Assembly (NCBI RefSeq): GCF_014645535.1
Contig: NZ_BMLX01000002.1
Location: forward strand, 744,001-808,000
Reading direction: 5' to 3'
Source: Silvimonas iriomotensis
Lineage (GTDB): Bacteria > Pseudomonadota > Gammaproteobacteria > Burkholderiales > Chitinibacteraceae
Length of the DNA: 64,000 nt
Shown here: positions 23,090 to 32,187 of the stretch, in pieces
How positions within the stretch are numbered: position 1 is the stretch's first letter
How the letters are laid out: every line of letters starts with the position of its first letter
Translations under genes and position numbers: made by a program
Notes under the pieces: generated by a model
The model's database searches: none
What the model saw: only the letters and a program-made list of their open reading frames with translations
Told to the model about the DNA's origin: nothing

Positions 23090-23885
23090 AACCGCAGACG
23101 GAGAAACCCTGGAGCTGGCGCCCTGGCGCTTGCGGCGGCTGCTGCGACTGATTGCCGACGCCCGCCATTACCCGGCCGGCACACCACCGCATACCCTGAT
23201 TCAGGATTTGCGCCAGATCATCGCCCGCGCCCGGCGCACTGGCGGCAATCCGCGCATTGGCACCGCGCATTATCAAAGCAAGGGCGCCTGCTGCCAGGCT
23301 TGCTTTATGGCGCAACAGCGGCGGGATGTGCTGGAGCTGGTAGGGTTGTCGATCGTCCCCGGCCTGTTGGCCGACGACGCCAGTCTCAATGAGTTTGAAA
23401 CCGAACTCCTCAACGAAGAGTTCGAAACGGCAACGCGCTCTGCCACGCTGACGCTGGAATGGGCCTGTTACGACACCCTCGACAAAGCCCTTGCCGCCAT
23501 CAGCAATCAGGGAAAAAACGCCGGTGTTTATATCATCCGCCGTGGCAGCGTGCCGCTGTACGTCGGGGAGTCCAGAGACCTCCAGCAAAGACTTGGATTT
23601 CATCTGGCCAATGCGCGCCGTTACAAGGACAGCACGCTCAAAGCCTGCATCACGTTTGTGGCCAACCCGTATCACCGGCTGGCGGTAGAACACGCTCTCG
23701 TCCGCGCGCTGCAACGCTATCAGCCCTCCAATGCCGTGCTCAATGCGCCGTTGACCGTGGGCGACAAACCGCTGGATATCGGCAATCTATTGCCCTTCAA
23801 GACCTGGCAAACCACAGAACTGAAAGCCAGCAACAACCGGTTGTTCCGGCCGCCCCACGGCCAATATGAACTCTGGCAACCCTGA
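23082..23885 (+). CDS. GIY-YIG nuclease-family protein
   Basis: Start at ATG 23082, inside the end of the PLP gene, gives 267 residues. The C-terminal half is a GIY-YIG domain: GVY (148-150), YVG (160-162), an Arg at about 170 (DLQQRL) and a Glu at about 203 (VEHALV), so the catalytic set appears intact. The N-terminal half has a cysteine patch GACCQAC (69-74) and an acidic stretch with NEFETE (103-108), the same hexapeptide as in the first cluster protein. The family cuts DNA as homing, repair or restriction enzymes, or is a module in UvrC-like proteins; its substrate here is unknown. Confidence 0.82.
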   Translation: MFKTADGETLELAPWRLRRLLRLIADARHYPAGTPPHTLIQDLRQIIARARRTGGNPRIGTAHYQSKGACCQACFMAQQRRDVLELVGLSIVPGLLADDASLNEFETELLNEEFETATRSATLTLEWACYDTLDKALAAISNQGKNAGVYIIRRGSVPLYVGESRDLQQRLGFHLANARRYKDSTLKACITFVANPYHRLAVEHALVRALQRYQPSNAVLNAPLTVGDKPLDIGNLLPFKTWQTTELKASNNRLFRPPHGQYELWQP

Positions 23886-23893
23886 GCCCAACC

Positions 23894-24709
23894 ATGATCA
23901 TCGACTTCCACGTCCACGCCGGCCAGGGCGATGGCATGACCGGCCCCTGGGATACCAGCGCCCCGCTGGCTAAATATGTGGCCCGCGCCAACGAGGCCGG
24001 CATTACCCATTCGGTGTTGCTGCCCGTCTTCCAGTCGGATTACCGGCGCGGCAATCACGATATCGCTGCACTGGTGCGTTCAGAGCCGCAACGCTGGTTC
24101 GGTTTTGCCATGGTGCACGCCTCACGTGATCGCGACCGCATTCACCGCATGATTGAAGAAGCTGTACTGGATCTCGGGCTGTGCGGCATCAAGGTGCATC
24201 ACCATGACGCCCGGATCAACCGGCAGATTTGCGATGCGGCGCGCCGTTGGCACCTGCCGGTGTTGTATGACCCGGCCGGCGAAATCGGCCCGCTGGAGTT
24301 GCTGGCCCAGACGCATCCTGATGTCCCGTTTGTGATTGCGCATCTGGGCAGCTTTGCCGATGACTGGGCGGCACAACGGCGGATGATCGATCTGATCGTG
24401 CGGTATCCCAATCTGTTTAGCGATACCTCCGGCATCCGCAGGTTTGATCTGCTGGAAGAAGCCTTTCACCGCGCCGGGCCTGGCAAATTGCTATTTGGGT
24501 CCGATGGTGTGTTCTTGCATCCTGGGCTGGAGCTGGCCAAGGTGTACGCCCTCAAGCCCGATGCCCCGGCATTACGGGCCATGGCAGGGGGCAATGCGCT
24601 ACGGTTGCTGCAGCGGGCGCGGCATTTCCGGAACAATATTGCGGGCCGCGCTACGGGCCGGCCTCCGGCTGGCGGCCACGCCGGCGCAGTTGCAATGCGC
24701 GCGGGGTAA
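23894..24709 (+). CDS. Amidohydrolase family protein (Amidohydrolase_2 type)
   Basis: A 271-residue metal-dependent hydrolase or decarboxylase of the TIM-barrel amidohydrolase superfamily. Metal ligands are visible: IDFHVH at the N-terminus (His6, His8), KVHHH (about 102-104), VIAHLG (His150) and LLFGSDG (Asp204). The start lies nine bases after the GIY-YIG stop. The last 59 bases overlap the end of the convergent regulator gene, so its low-complexity C-terminal 20 residues may be a recent read-through extension. Substrate cannot be deduced from the sequence. Likely the last enzyme of the sigma-54 operon. Confidence 0.85.
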   Translation: MIIDFHVHAGQGDGMTGPWDTSAPLAKYVARANEAGITHSVLLPVFQSDYRRGNHDIAALVRSEPQRWFGFAMVHASRDRDRIHRMIEEAVLDLGLCGIKVHHHDARINRQICDAARRWHLPVLYDPAGEIGPLELLAQTHPDVPFVIAHLGSFADDWAAQRRMIDLIVRYPNLFSDTSGIRRFDLLEEAFHRAGPGKLLFGSDGVFLHPGLELAKVYALKPDAPALRAMAGGNALRLLQRARHFRNNIAGRATGRPPAGGHAGAVAMRAG

Positions 24710-25994
24710 CGCCCAGCAGTTCTGCGGCACGCGCGGTCGAGCCCATGCGCCGCTCTGCCATCTGCACCGCCATTGATTCGGCTAGTTGCCCGATGCCCTT
24801 CAAGCCCATGCCGGCATCCAGCGCGCCTTCCACCGCGCTGGCCATGGTTTGCTCCCAGCTCTCGGCGCTGACCACTGGCCGACCCGGCATCATGCCTTGC
24901 AGGCAACCTGTGCTGAGCACGCCAAACCCGCGCTGACGGTCGGCCATGCGCAGCACCACATTCCGCAATTCCCGCACGTTGCCCGGGTAGTCCGCCGCTT
25001 TCAGCCGCGCCATGACTTCCGGCATGATGCAAGGCACTTTCTGCCCGCTTTGCCCCAGAAAATGCCGGACCAGCGCCGGAATATCCTCGCGTCGTTCAGA
25101 CAGACTGGGGGCACGGATGGTCCATTGGGTAATGCGGAAAAACAGATCGGCCCGAAAACGGCCGCTCAGCACATCGTCTTCCAGATTGCGGTTGGTGGCG
25201 CAGGTCAGCCGAAAATCCGACTGGCGCCAGTTGTCCTCCCCGACCCGCTTGTAGGTGTGCTCCTGAATCACCCGCAACAGCCTTGCCTGCAAGGGCAGTT
25301 CCAGTTCACCGATTTCATCCAGAAACAGCGTGCCGCCATCGGCCAGCGCCACTGCGCCATCGCGCGCGCTCAGGGCATGGGTGAATGCGCCCCGGGCATG
25401 ACCAAAGAGTTCGCTGCCAGACAATTCCGGGCTGAGGGTGGTGCAGTCCACCACCACAAACGGGCCGCGGCGCCGTTCCGGATCAAGATCATGGACCAGC
25501 CGCGCCAGCAACTCTTTGCCACAACCACTTTCGCCCAGCAGCAAGCAGGCACCATGGCTGAAACGCCCGACCTCGGCCACGCTTTGCAAGGTCCGTCGCC
25601 AGACCGGGGAACTCCCCACGGCGCGTTCATGCAACCAGGCTGAATCCAGGATGGATTCCAGCTCTGACAGGCGAGTCAGCCGCATGGCCAGCTCGGTCAG
25701 TAGCGCATCTTCATCTTGCGCGGTGACCAGATCGCAAATGCCATCGGGCCACCAGTCTTCGGGCTGACAGTTGCAGCGGGTCCGGTGAGTGCAGCCAATG
25801 ATGAACGCATCCGGCAAAGGCAGATGCCGCAACCAGTGCTCGGCCGCATCGGCCACAGAGGCCAACCCCGCCACCACCACAACGACCAGCGCACCCTCGC
25901 CCGCCCCTGACGCATCGATATCGTCTGGCAAGCCGTGCTGGTAAAGCGACTGCGACAGCCGCTCCCCGCCCTCGTGATCGAGCACGACGCGCAT
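24651..25994 (-). CDS. Sigma-54-dependent transcriptional activator
   Basis: Bacterial enhancer-binding protein, 447 residues from ATG 25994, which has AGAGG upstream. Residues 1-125 are a degenerate receiver-like or unknown sensing domain. The AAA+ domain has Walker A GESGCGKE (154-161), Walker [11 protein letters not shown] (221-230) and the sigma-54 contact loop as GAFTHA (202-207) in place of GAFTGA. A Fis-type helix-turn-helix closes the protein (about 418-437, [20 protein letters not shown]). A longer frame to 26183 lacks support. Its gene faces the cluster tail to tail, and the cluster promoter is sigma-54 type, so it is the likely activator. Confidence 0.9.
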   Translation of the reverse strand: MRVVLDHEGGERLSQSLYQHGLPDDIDASGAGEGALVVVVVAGLASVADAAEHWLRHLPLPDAFIIGCTHRTRCNCQPEDWWPDGICDLVTAQDEDALLTELAMRLTRLSELESILDSAWLHERAVGSSPVWRRTLQSVAEVGRFSHGACLLLGESGCGKELLARLVHDLDPERRRGPFVVVDCTTLSPELSGSELFGHARGAFTHALSARDGAVALADGGTLFLDEIGELELPLQARLLRVIQEHTYKRVGEDNWRQSDFRLTCATNRNLEDDVLSGRFRADLFFRITQWTIRAPSLSERREDIPALVRHFLGQSGQKVPCIMPEVMARLKAADYPGNVRELRNVVLRMADRQRGFGVLSTGCLQGMMPGRPVVSAESWEQTMASAVEGALDAGMGLKGIGQLAESMAVQMAERRMGSTARAAELLGVTPRALQLRRRGRQPEAGP

Positions 25995-26213
25995 CCGCAC
26001 CTCTTCTCCGGTCGACGTGGAGTTATGGTGGCAATCGCAGCCCGGCAATACAGCGTTGCGTTGCCCTTTGTGATGAAGTGATAGCGCAGCGATGAGGCGC
26101 TCGGCGGTACGGCAAGACAGACGGAACACACGGACGAGCGGCCGTTCGGTCCAGCTGCAATGCGACGTCCAGAGGCGACGCAAGCCTCGTCTGACAAGGC
26201 CCGCGGGAGGGGA
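25995..26213. other. Spacer upstream of the activator gene
   Basis: About 220 bases between the pabC stop and the activator start. I see no gene, repeat or clear terminator. A promoter for the activator presumably lies here; none could be assigned with confidence. Confidence 0.4.
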
Positions 26214-27032
26214 TTAAAGCGTGAAACTTTCCTTACTGAGGATAATTTCAATCGCCGCAAACAAGGCGGCATCGGCCTCATGCACCGGCCAGTTCACCCC
26301 GGCCAGTGACCCGACCGGCACCAGCCCGATCAGGCTGTTACACAGCCAGACCCGTTGCGCCGCCAGCAAGCGCGGCAGCGTAATGCGCTCTTCTGCCACT
26401 GACCAGCCCTGCTGTGCTGCGCTGACCACCACGCTGCGCATGACCCCGGCCACCCCGGCACCATCCAGCAATGGCGTGATCAGCCGGCCGTTTTCCAGCA
26501 TGAGTACGTTGCTCATGCAACCTTCAATGACATGATCGTCGCGATCGAGCAGCAGACCTTCGAACACGGCCGGGTCTTGCCACTCGGCCCGCGCCAGCAC
26601 ATTTTCCAGCCGGTTAAGGTGCTTGATCCCGGCCAGGCGCGGCTGCCAGCCCGCCCGGATTTCACACACCCTGACGCGTGCGCCACCGGCCGCCAGCGGT
26701 CGCGGCGCAGCCAGCGGGGCCACCTGCACCACCCGGTTGGGCTGCAGGTCAGCCGGGTAGACATAACCACGCGGTGTTTCGCCGCGCGTTAGCAGCAGCT
26801 TGAGGGTCGCATCGGCCGTGCCGACCTGGCGCAAGTCCGCCAACCAGAGTTCATCGGGCGGCGCCGCAATGCCCAGCGCAAGGGCATCCGCACGCAGTTT
26901 GGCTAGATGACGCTGCAAGAAAGGAACCTTGCCATCACGCTGATACAGCGTGCGAAAAACACCATCGCCAAACTGGAAAGCGCGGTCTGACAAATCCAGC
27001 CGCTCGGCGGCCTGGCCGTTGATCAAGCGCAC
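26214..27032 (-). CDS. pabC: Aminodeoxychorismate lyase (class IV aminotransferase fold)
   Basis: Releases pyruvate from 4-amino-4-deoxychorismate to give p-aminobenzoate for folate. Fold type IV PLP features: SDRAFQFGDGVFRT near the N-terminus, the probable PLP lysine in GIKHLNRLENVLAR, and DHVIEGCMSNVLM as the substrate loop. The start is GTG at 27032, three bases after the pabB stop, so the pair is co-transcribed. A branched-chain or D-amino acid aminotransferase is an alternative by fold, but the pabB neighbour and the 272-residue length argue for PabC. Confidence 0.9.
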   Translation of the reverse strand: MRLINGQAAERLDLSDRAFQFGDGVFRTLYQRDGKVPFLQRHLAKLRADALALGIAAPPDELWLADLRQVGTADATLKLLLTRGETPRGYVYPADLQPNRVVQVAPLAAPRPLAAGGARVRVCEIRAGWQPRLAGIKHLNRLENVLARAEWQDPAVFEGLLLDRDDHVIEGCMSNVLMLENGRLITPLLDGAGVAGVMRSVVVSAAQQGWSVAEERITLPRLLAAQRVWLCNSLIGLVPVGSLAGVNWPVHEADAALFAAIEIILSKESFTL

Positions 27033-27035
27033 GTT

Positions 27036-28334
27036 TTATTGCTCCAGACCCAGCGCGCGCAAGAGGCCGCGGGCCTTGTGACGGGTTTCCTGCAATTCGC
27101 GCTCCGGGTCAGAATCGGCCACGATGCCGGCGCCGGCGCGCACATACAGGTGCTGTTCATGCATCAGGAAAGTACGGATCAGGATGTTGAGATCCATGCT
27201 GCCATCCTTGCCAATGTAACCCAGGCTGCCGGTATAAGCGTGGCGCGGGCGCTGTTCCAGCTCGCGGATGATCTGCATGCAACGCACCTTGGGGCAGCCG
27301 GTGATGGTGCCGCCCGGAAACAGCGCGCGCAAAACCTGGGCGGGGTTGATATCCCGGCGCAGGCGGGCGCGAACGTTCGACTCAATGTGATGCACATAGG
27401 CATAGCTGGCGACGGCCATCAGTTCGTCCACCTCAACCGTGCCCGGTTCCGCCACGCGCCCCAGATCGTTACGCTCCAGATCAACCAGCATGATGTGCTC
27501 GGCGCGCTCTTTGACCGTGGCCAGCAATTGCGCTTTAAGGCGTGCGTCCTCCGCCGGGTCGCTCGAGCGCGGGTGCGTGCCGGCAATCGGGCGGGTTTCG
27601 ATCACGCCGTTCCGCACTTTCACCAGGCGCTCCGGCGAGGAACTGATGATGTCGTAGCCATCCAGATGGCAGATGGCGGAAAACGGAGCCGGGTTGGCGG
27701 TACGCAAGCGGGTATAGACATCGCCGGCGGCGCCACTGGCCAGATGGATATCCCAGGCGCGCGACAGATTCACCTGGAACACGTCGCCTTCATACACGTA
27801 GCGCTTGCTGGCCAGCACGCCATCCAGGAAGGCTTGCGGATCGTCTTCCGTCACGCTGGCGACCACAACCGGCATCGCCAGCGGTGCCGCCGTCGCGGCA
27901 ACGGCAGCGGCCAGTTCATCCAGCGCGGCGGCGGTTTCGGCCACCAGCAGCCAGCGCTGCCGGGCCCGGTCATGCAACACCGCTGCCGGGCAGCGCCACA
28001 AGGCGGCGACCGGCACGTCGCCGCAATCCCGGTGTGGCACGGTTGGCTCGAACTGCTCCAGCAATTCGTAGGCGGCGTACACGCCCCAGCCACCGGTAAA
28101 AGGCAGGTCGCTGCTGGCACTGGGCTCAACGGGCAGAGCGGCCAGATCGGCCAGGAACTGCGCGCCCTCGGCCTGGCGGTAAACGCGGCCGGTTTGCGGC
28201 AGGGCCAGCAGGATATCCCAGCCGGTTTGCCCGGATGATTGCATCAACAAGGGAAAGCGCGCCGGGCTGGCGGCGTGCAGAGCCGCCAGATCTAGCGGGT
28301 TCTGCAGATCGCGAGAATGGAATGCGGAAGTCAT
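27036..28334 (-). CDS. pabB: Aminodeoxychorismate synthase component I
   Basis: Chorismate-utilising enzyme making 4-amino-4-deoxychorismate with ammonia from a glutaminase partner. Start ATG 28334 gives 432 residues; the frame extends to 28382 without support. Conserved C-terminal blocks are visible: SSSPERLVKV, ERNDLGRVAEPGTV, HHIESNVRARL and PGGTITGCPKVRCM, plus GSLGYIG. The block usually PIKGT in PabB reads PIAGT (Ala at about 251), the residue typical of anthranilate synthase TrpE. Context with pabC still favours folate synthesis. No PabA/TrpG is present in the window. Confidence 0.85.
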   Translation of the reverse strand: MTSAFHSRDLQNPLDLAALHAASPARFPLLMQSSGQTGWDILLALPQTGRVYRQAEGAQFLADLAALPVEPSASSDLPFTGGWGVYAAYELLEQFEPTVPHRDCGDVPVAALWRCPAAVLHDRARQRWLLVAETAAALDELAAAVAATAAPLAMPVVVASVTEDDPQAFLDGVLASKRYVYEGDVFQVNLSRAWDIHLASGAAGDVYTRLRTANPAPFSAICHLDGYDIISSSPERLVKVRNGVIETRPIAGTHPRSSDPAEDARLKAQLLATVKERAEHIMLVDLERNDLGRVAEPGTVEVDELMAVASYAYVHHIESNVRARLRRDINPAQVLRALFPGGTITGCPKVRCMQIIRELEQRPRHAYTGSLGYIGKDGSMDLNILIRTFLMHEQHLYVRAGAGIVADSDPERELQETRHKARGLLRALGLEQ

Positions 28335-28400
28335 AAGCGCGATTTTATCAGGCTTGCCCGCCTCTCTCGTCATGACAATCACTCATGCGCAGCACAAAAG

Positions 28401-28427
28401 AAAAGGGCTGCCCAAGGCAGCCCTTTG
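28401..28427 (-). terminator. Terminator after fabF
   Basis: Stem AAAGGGCTGCC/GGCAGCCCTTT with loop CAA, ending 19 bases beyond the fabF stop on the minus strand. It closes the fatty acid operon before pabB. Confidence 0.88.
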
Positions 28428-28445
28428 TCGCTGATGCAACGCGGA

Positions 28446-29687
28446 TCAGACGCGCTTGAACACCAGCGTGCCGTTGGTACCACCAAACCCGAAGGAGTTG
28501 GAGATCGCCACACGGATATTCATTTCGCGCGCGGTATTGGCGACGTAATCCAGATCGCAACCGCCTTCAACGTCCTGGTCATCCAGGTTGATGGTCGGCG
28601 GGGAAATCTGGTTGTGCAGCGCCAGTACCGAGTACACGGCTTCTACGCCACCAGCGCCACCCAGCAAGTGGCCGGTCATCGACTTGGTCGAGTTCACCAC
28701 CAGCTTTTTGGCGTGATCACCAAAGGCCATCTTCAGCGCGTTGGTTTCGTTGGCATCACCCAGCGGGGTCGATGTGCCGTGAGCGTTCACGTAATCGACT
28801 TCGTCCAGGTTCACACCTGCATCACGCAGCGCGTTGGCCACACCACGTGCCGGACCTTCAGCGCTCGGTGCGGTGATATGGTGAGCGTCAGAGCTCATGC
28901 CAAAACCAACCAGCTCGGCGTAGATCTTTGCGCCACGCTTGACGGCGTGATCGTAGTCTTCCAGCACCAGCACGCCAGCGCCTTCGCCCATGACAAAACC
29001 ATCACGACCCTTGTCCCACGGACGGGAAGCGGCGGCCGGATCATCATTGCGGGTCGACAGCGCCTTCATGGCGGCAAAACCGCCAATACCGAGGCCCGTG
29101 ACTGCGCCTTCAGCGCCGCCCGCGACCATGATGTCGGCATCGCCATAAGCGATCATGCGCGCAGCATCGCCAATGCAGTGAGCACCGGTGGTACATGCGG
29201 ACACGATGCCGTAGCTGGGGCCCTGGAAGCCCTTGTAAATGGTCACGTGACCGGCGATCAGGTTGGTCAGCGAACCCGGAATGAAGAACGGACCAATCTT
29301 GCGCGGGCCACCGGCCAGCAAGGTAGCGCCGGTTTCTTCGATCAGCGGCAGGCCGCCAATTCCGGAACCAATGTTCACGCCAACGCGGGTTTTGTCCAGG
29401 TTGGGGATGTCTTCAATGCCAGCATCGGCGATCGCCTGGAAAGCCGCAGCAATACCGTAATGGATAAATACATCCATGCGGCGTGCGTCTTTGGCAGAAA
29501 TATAACTGCTGATGTCGAACTCTTTGACTTCACCGGCGATCTGGCAGGCATAGTCGGTCGCATCAAAGCGGGTGATCTTGCCAATGCCGGACTTGCCGGC
29601 GAGAAGGTTCGCCCAGCCAGTTGCCACGTCATTGCCCACGGGCGAGACATGACCGAGGCCGGTAACGACTACTCTACGTTTGGACAC
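28446..29687 (-). CDS. fabF: 3-oxoacyl-ACP synthase II
   Basis: Elongating condensing enzyme of type II fatty acid synthesis. Start is GTG at 29687 ([12 protein letters not shown]), preceded by CGGAGAT; this gives 413 residues, the standard length. The catalytic Cys is in [13 protein letters not shown], the histidines in [12 protein letters not shown] and [16 protein letters not shown]. The upstream 37 codons of the open frame are rejected. acpP lies 196 bases upstream in the same direction. Confidence 0.96.
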   Translation of the reverse strand: MSKRRVVVTGLGHVSPVGNDVATGWANLLAGKSGIGKITRFDATDYACQIAGEVKEFDISSYISAKDARRMDVFIHYGIAAAFQAIADAGIEDIPNLDKTRVGVNIGSGIGGLPLIEETGATLLAGGPRKIGPFFIPGSLTNLIAGHVTIYKGFQGPSYGIVSACTTGAHCIGDAARMIAYGDADIMVAGGAEGAVTGLGIGGFAAMKALSTRNDDPAAASRPWDKGRDGFVMGEGAGVLVLEDYDHAVKRGAKIYAELVGFGMSSDAHHITAPSAEGPARGVANALRDAGVNLDEVDYVNAHGTSTPLGDANETNALKMAFGDHAKKLVVNSTKSMTGHLLGGAGGVEAVYSVLALHNQISPPTINLDDQDVEGGCDLDYVANTAREMNIRVAISNSFGFGGTNGTLVFKRV

Positions 29688-29883
29688 GGTAATCTCCGAG
29701 AGTGAACCGGATGTAACAAGAGCGGTGGCAATGGCGCAGCGCCCACAGTCAGGCGGCCCCAATTCATTCCGACAACACGGAAACCGTATTGCCGGCACGA
29801 ACCGGAGTGACTGATGCAGGCGTTGGTCTTGCGCACCGCTCTGACCACGGCCGCCAGGCGGCCATGGAGACGAATCGGAACGA

Positions 29884-30123
29884 TTACTTGCTCAGGTGGG
29901 CGCTGACGTAGTCAATCGCTTGCTGAACAGTGGTGATCTTCTCAGCTTCTTCGTCCGGGATTTCGCATTCGAATTCTTCTTCGAGTGCCATCACCAGCTC
30001 AACGGTGTCGAGGGAGTCGGCGCCGAGATCGTTCACGAAGGACGATTCGATTTTGACGTCGGTTTCCGGTACGCCAAGTTGCTCAGCAACGATTTTCTTC
30101 ACGCGCTGTTCGATGTTTTCCAT
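29884..30123 (-). CDS. acpP: Acyl carrier protein
   Basis: Small acidic carrier (79 residues from ATG 30123, [11 protein letters not shown]). The phosphopantetheine site is [20 protein letters not shown] with Ser in GADSLD. A TTG start twelve bases upstream would add MAKP; ATG 30123 fits the family length better. Position between fabG and fabF is canonical. Confidence 0.97.
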   Translation of the reverse strand: MENIEQRVKKIVAEQLGVPETDVKIESSFVNDLGADSLDTVELVMALEEEFECEIPDEEAEKITTVQQAIDYVSAHLSK

Positions 30124-30293
30124 GGGTTTAGCCAAGCCTTTCTAAGATTCGGAAAAATGCGTCCGCATTCTACCAAAAAAAACCTGAACGCCAAGCGCCT
30201 CAGCTTTCGATTGATGAAAATGCACACGCCGTACGGTTGTAAAACTACTTCCATTCCCCGGCACGCAAGCATCTGGATGCGCACCGGAAAGAA

Positions 30294-31037
30294 TCAGTTC
30301 ATGAACATGCCGCCGTTCACATGCAGCGTGTTGCCGGTGACGTAACCGGCCTTGTCGCTGGCAAGGAACGCCACTGCGTCGGCGATGTCCTGCGGGTCGC
30401 CAAGGCGGCCCAGCGCAATGCTTTCGACCAGTTTTGCCTTTTGTTCTTCCGGCAAAACCTTGGTCATGTCTGTATCAATAAAGCCAGGAGCCACGGCATT
30501 CACGGTCACGCCACGGCTGCCGATTTCACGGGCCAGCGACTTGGTGAAACCAAACAGTGCAGCCTTGGCTGCAGAGTAGTTGGTCTGGCCCGGATTGCCG
30601 GTTGCACCGACAACAGAGGCAATATTCACAATCCGGCCCCAGCGCGCCTTCATCATGCCACGAATAACCGCTTTTGAAAGCTGGTACACCGGCTTGAGGT
30701 TGGTCGCCATGATGGCATCCCATTCGTCGTCTTTCATGCGCATCAGCAAATTATCGCGCGTGATGCCGGCATTGTTGACCAGGATGGTGATTGCGCCAAA
30801 TTCTTTTTCGATCTGGCTGACGATTGCTTCGCAAGCGCCTTCTTCGGTGACTTGCAGACGCAGGCCCTGCCCTTTGGCGCCGGCTGCGTTCAAGTATGCA
30901 GTAATGGCCTCGGCACCGCTGTCAGACGTTGCCGTACCCAGCACGGTGGCGCCCTGCTTTGCCAGTTCCAGCGCAATGGCCTGGCCAATGCCGCGCGATG
31001 CGCCGGTCACCAGCGCAATCTTGCCTTCAAGACTCAT
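30294..31037 (-). CDS. fabG: 3-oxoacyl-ACP reductase
   Basis: Short-chain dehydrogenase reducing 3-oxoacyl-ACP with NADPH. The cofactor motif TGASRGIGQAIA lies at 12-23, the catalytic Ser in NIASVVG and Tyr/Lys in NYSAAKAALFGFTKS. It ends in the usual LHVNGGMFMN. GAGGAGATAACCCC precedes the ATG. 247 residues, standard length. It lies 77 bases after the fabD stop. Confidence 0.97.
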   Translation of the reverse strand: MSLEGKIALVTGASRGIGQAIALELAKQGATVLGTATSDSGAEAITAYLNAAGAKGQGLRLQVTEEGACEAIVSQIEKEFGAITILVNNAGITRDNLLMRMKDDEWDAIMATNLKPVYQLSKAVIRGMMKARWGRIVNIASVVGATGNPGQTNYSAAKAALFGFTKSLAREIGSRGVTVNAVAPGFIDTDMTKVLPEEQKAKLVESIALGRLGDPQDIADAVAFLASDKAGYVTGNTLHVNGGMFMN

Positions 31038-31114
31038 GGGGTTATCTCCTCAAATTCGTTTAACGCGGTCATGAACGCTGCCAGCCCGGGCAGCGCCTCA
31101 CGCCGCGGCTTGAT

Positions 31115-32041
31115 TCAGAGCGCGGCGCGCAACGCGTCCAGCGCGGCCGGATCAGTCAGCGCAAATTGCTGTGCATCCGCAGCGATACGCTTGTTCAGAC
31201 CGGCCAGCACCTTGCCCGGACCACATTCGGCAATCACACCAACGCCATCGGCGGCCATATGGCTGACGGTTTCCACCCAGCGCACCGGCATGTACAGCTG
31301 ACGCACCAGGGCATCACGGATACGGTCGGCATCGGTATAGCTGGCGACGTCGGCGTTGTGCAGCACCGGGATTTCCGGCGTGGCGATATTGATCGCGGCC
31401 AGACGGGCCTTGAGCACTTCGGCGGCAGGCTTCATCAGATCACAGTGCGACGGCACCGAAACCGGCAGCAACATGGCGCGCTTGGCGCCGGCAGCCTTGG
31501 CGGCTTCGCAGGCGCGCTCGACTGCAGCTTTGGAGCCTGCAATCACCACTTGACCTGGCGAATTGAAATTGACGGCCTGCACCACATCGCCTTGCGCAGC
31601 TTGCGTGCAAGCGGCCACCACGGCGGCGTCATCCAGACCCAGCACCGCGGCCATGGCACCTTCGCCAGCCGGCACGGCGTTCTGCATGGCTTCGGCACGC
31701 AGGCGCACCAGTTGCAGCGCATCGCCAAAACCCATGGCGCCAGCGGCGACCAGCGCGGCGTACTCGCCCAGGCTGTGGCCGGCCAGCACGTCGGGCGTGC
31801 GGCCGTTGCTGGCTTGCCAGGCGCGCCATACGGCGACACCGGCGGTCAGCATCACCGGCTGAGTGTTGACGGTGGCGTTGAGGTCTTCGGCCGGGCCGTT
31901 GGCGACCATCTGCCACAAGTCCTGACCCAGCACACCGGATGCTTCATCAAACGTGGCTTTCACGACGGGCACATCGGCCCATGCGTTCATCATGCCGATG
32001 GCCTGCGAACCCTGGCCGGGGAAAACAAATGCCAGTTTCAT
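31115..32041 (-). CDS. fabD: Malonyl-CoA:ACP transacylase
   Basis: Loads malonyl groups onto ACP. Start ATG 32041 (MKLAFVFPGQGSQAIGM) with AAGGAG upstream, giving 308 residues. The nucleophile serine is in LAGHSLGEYAALVAAG. Other FabD marks are the QPVMLTAGVAVWRAW stretch and VPSHCDLMKPAAEVL with the catalytic histidine. The frame extends 17 codons upstream but without support. A terminator-like hairpin sits between fabH and fabD. Confidence 0.97.
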   Translation of the reverse strand: MKLAFVFPGQGSQAIGMMNAWADVPVVKATFDEASGVLGQDLWQMVANGPAEDLNATVNTQPVMLTAGVAVWRAWQASNGRTPDVLAGHSLGEYAALVAAGAMGFGDALQLVRLRAEAMQNAVPAGEGAMAAVLGLDDAAVVAACTQAAQGDVVQAVNFNSPGQVVIAGSKAAVERACEAAKAAGAKRAMLLPVSVPSHCDLMKPAAEVLKARLAAINIATPEIPVLHNADVASYTDADRIRDALVRQLYMPVRWVETVSHMAADGVGVIAECGPGKVLAGLNKRIAADAQQFALTDPAALDALRAAL

Positions 32042-32153
32042 GGATTTTTCTCCTTGTTGCCTTTGTTGTCGTTCGCCGGGCCTCCCGGGCAATCACGCGT
32101 GTTTGCCGCTGCGGATTCTGGCGGCCGAACTTTACAACAAAGTACTTTTCGGG

Positions 32154-32171
32154 CTGATCGCAAACGATCAG
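32154..32171. promoter_or_regulatory. Dyad upstream of fabD, possible operator
   Basis: Perfect inverted repeat CTGATCG-CAAA-CGATCAG between fabH and fabD, about 113 bases before the fabD start. It could be an operator for a fatty-acid regulator or part of a hairpin; nothing in the sequence decides which. Confidence 0.4.
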
Positions 32172-32187
32172 TTCAAATGACTGTTTG

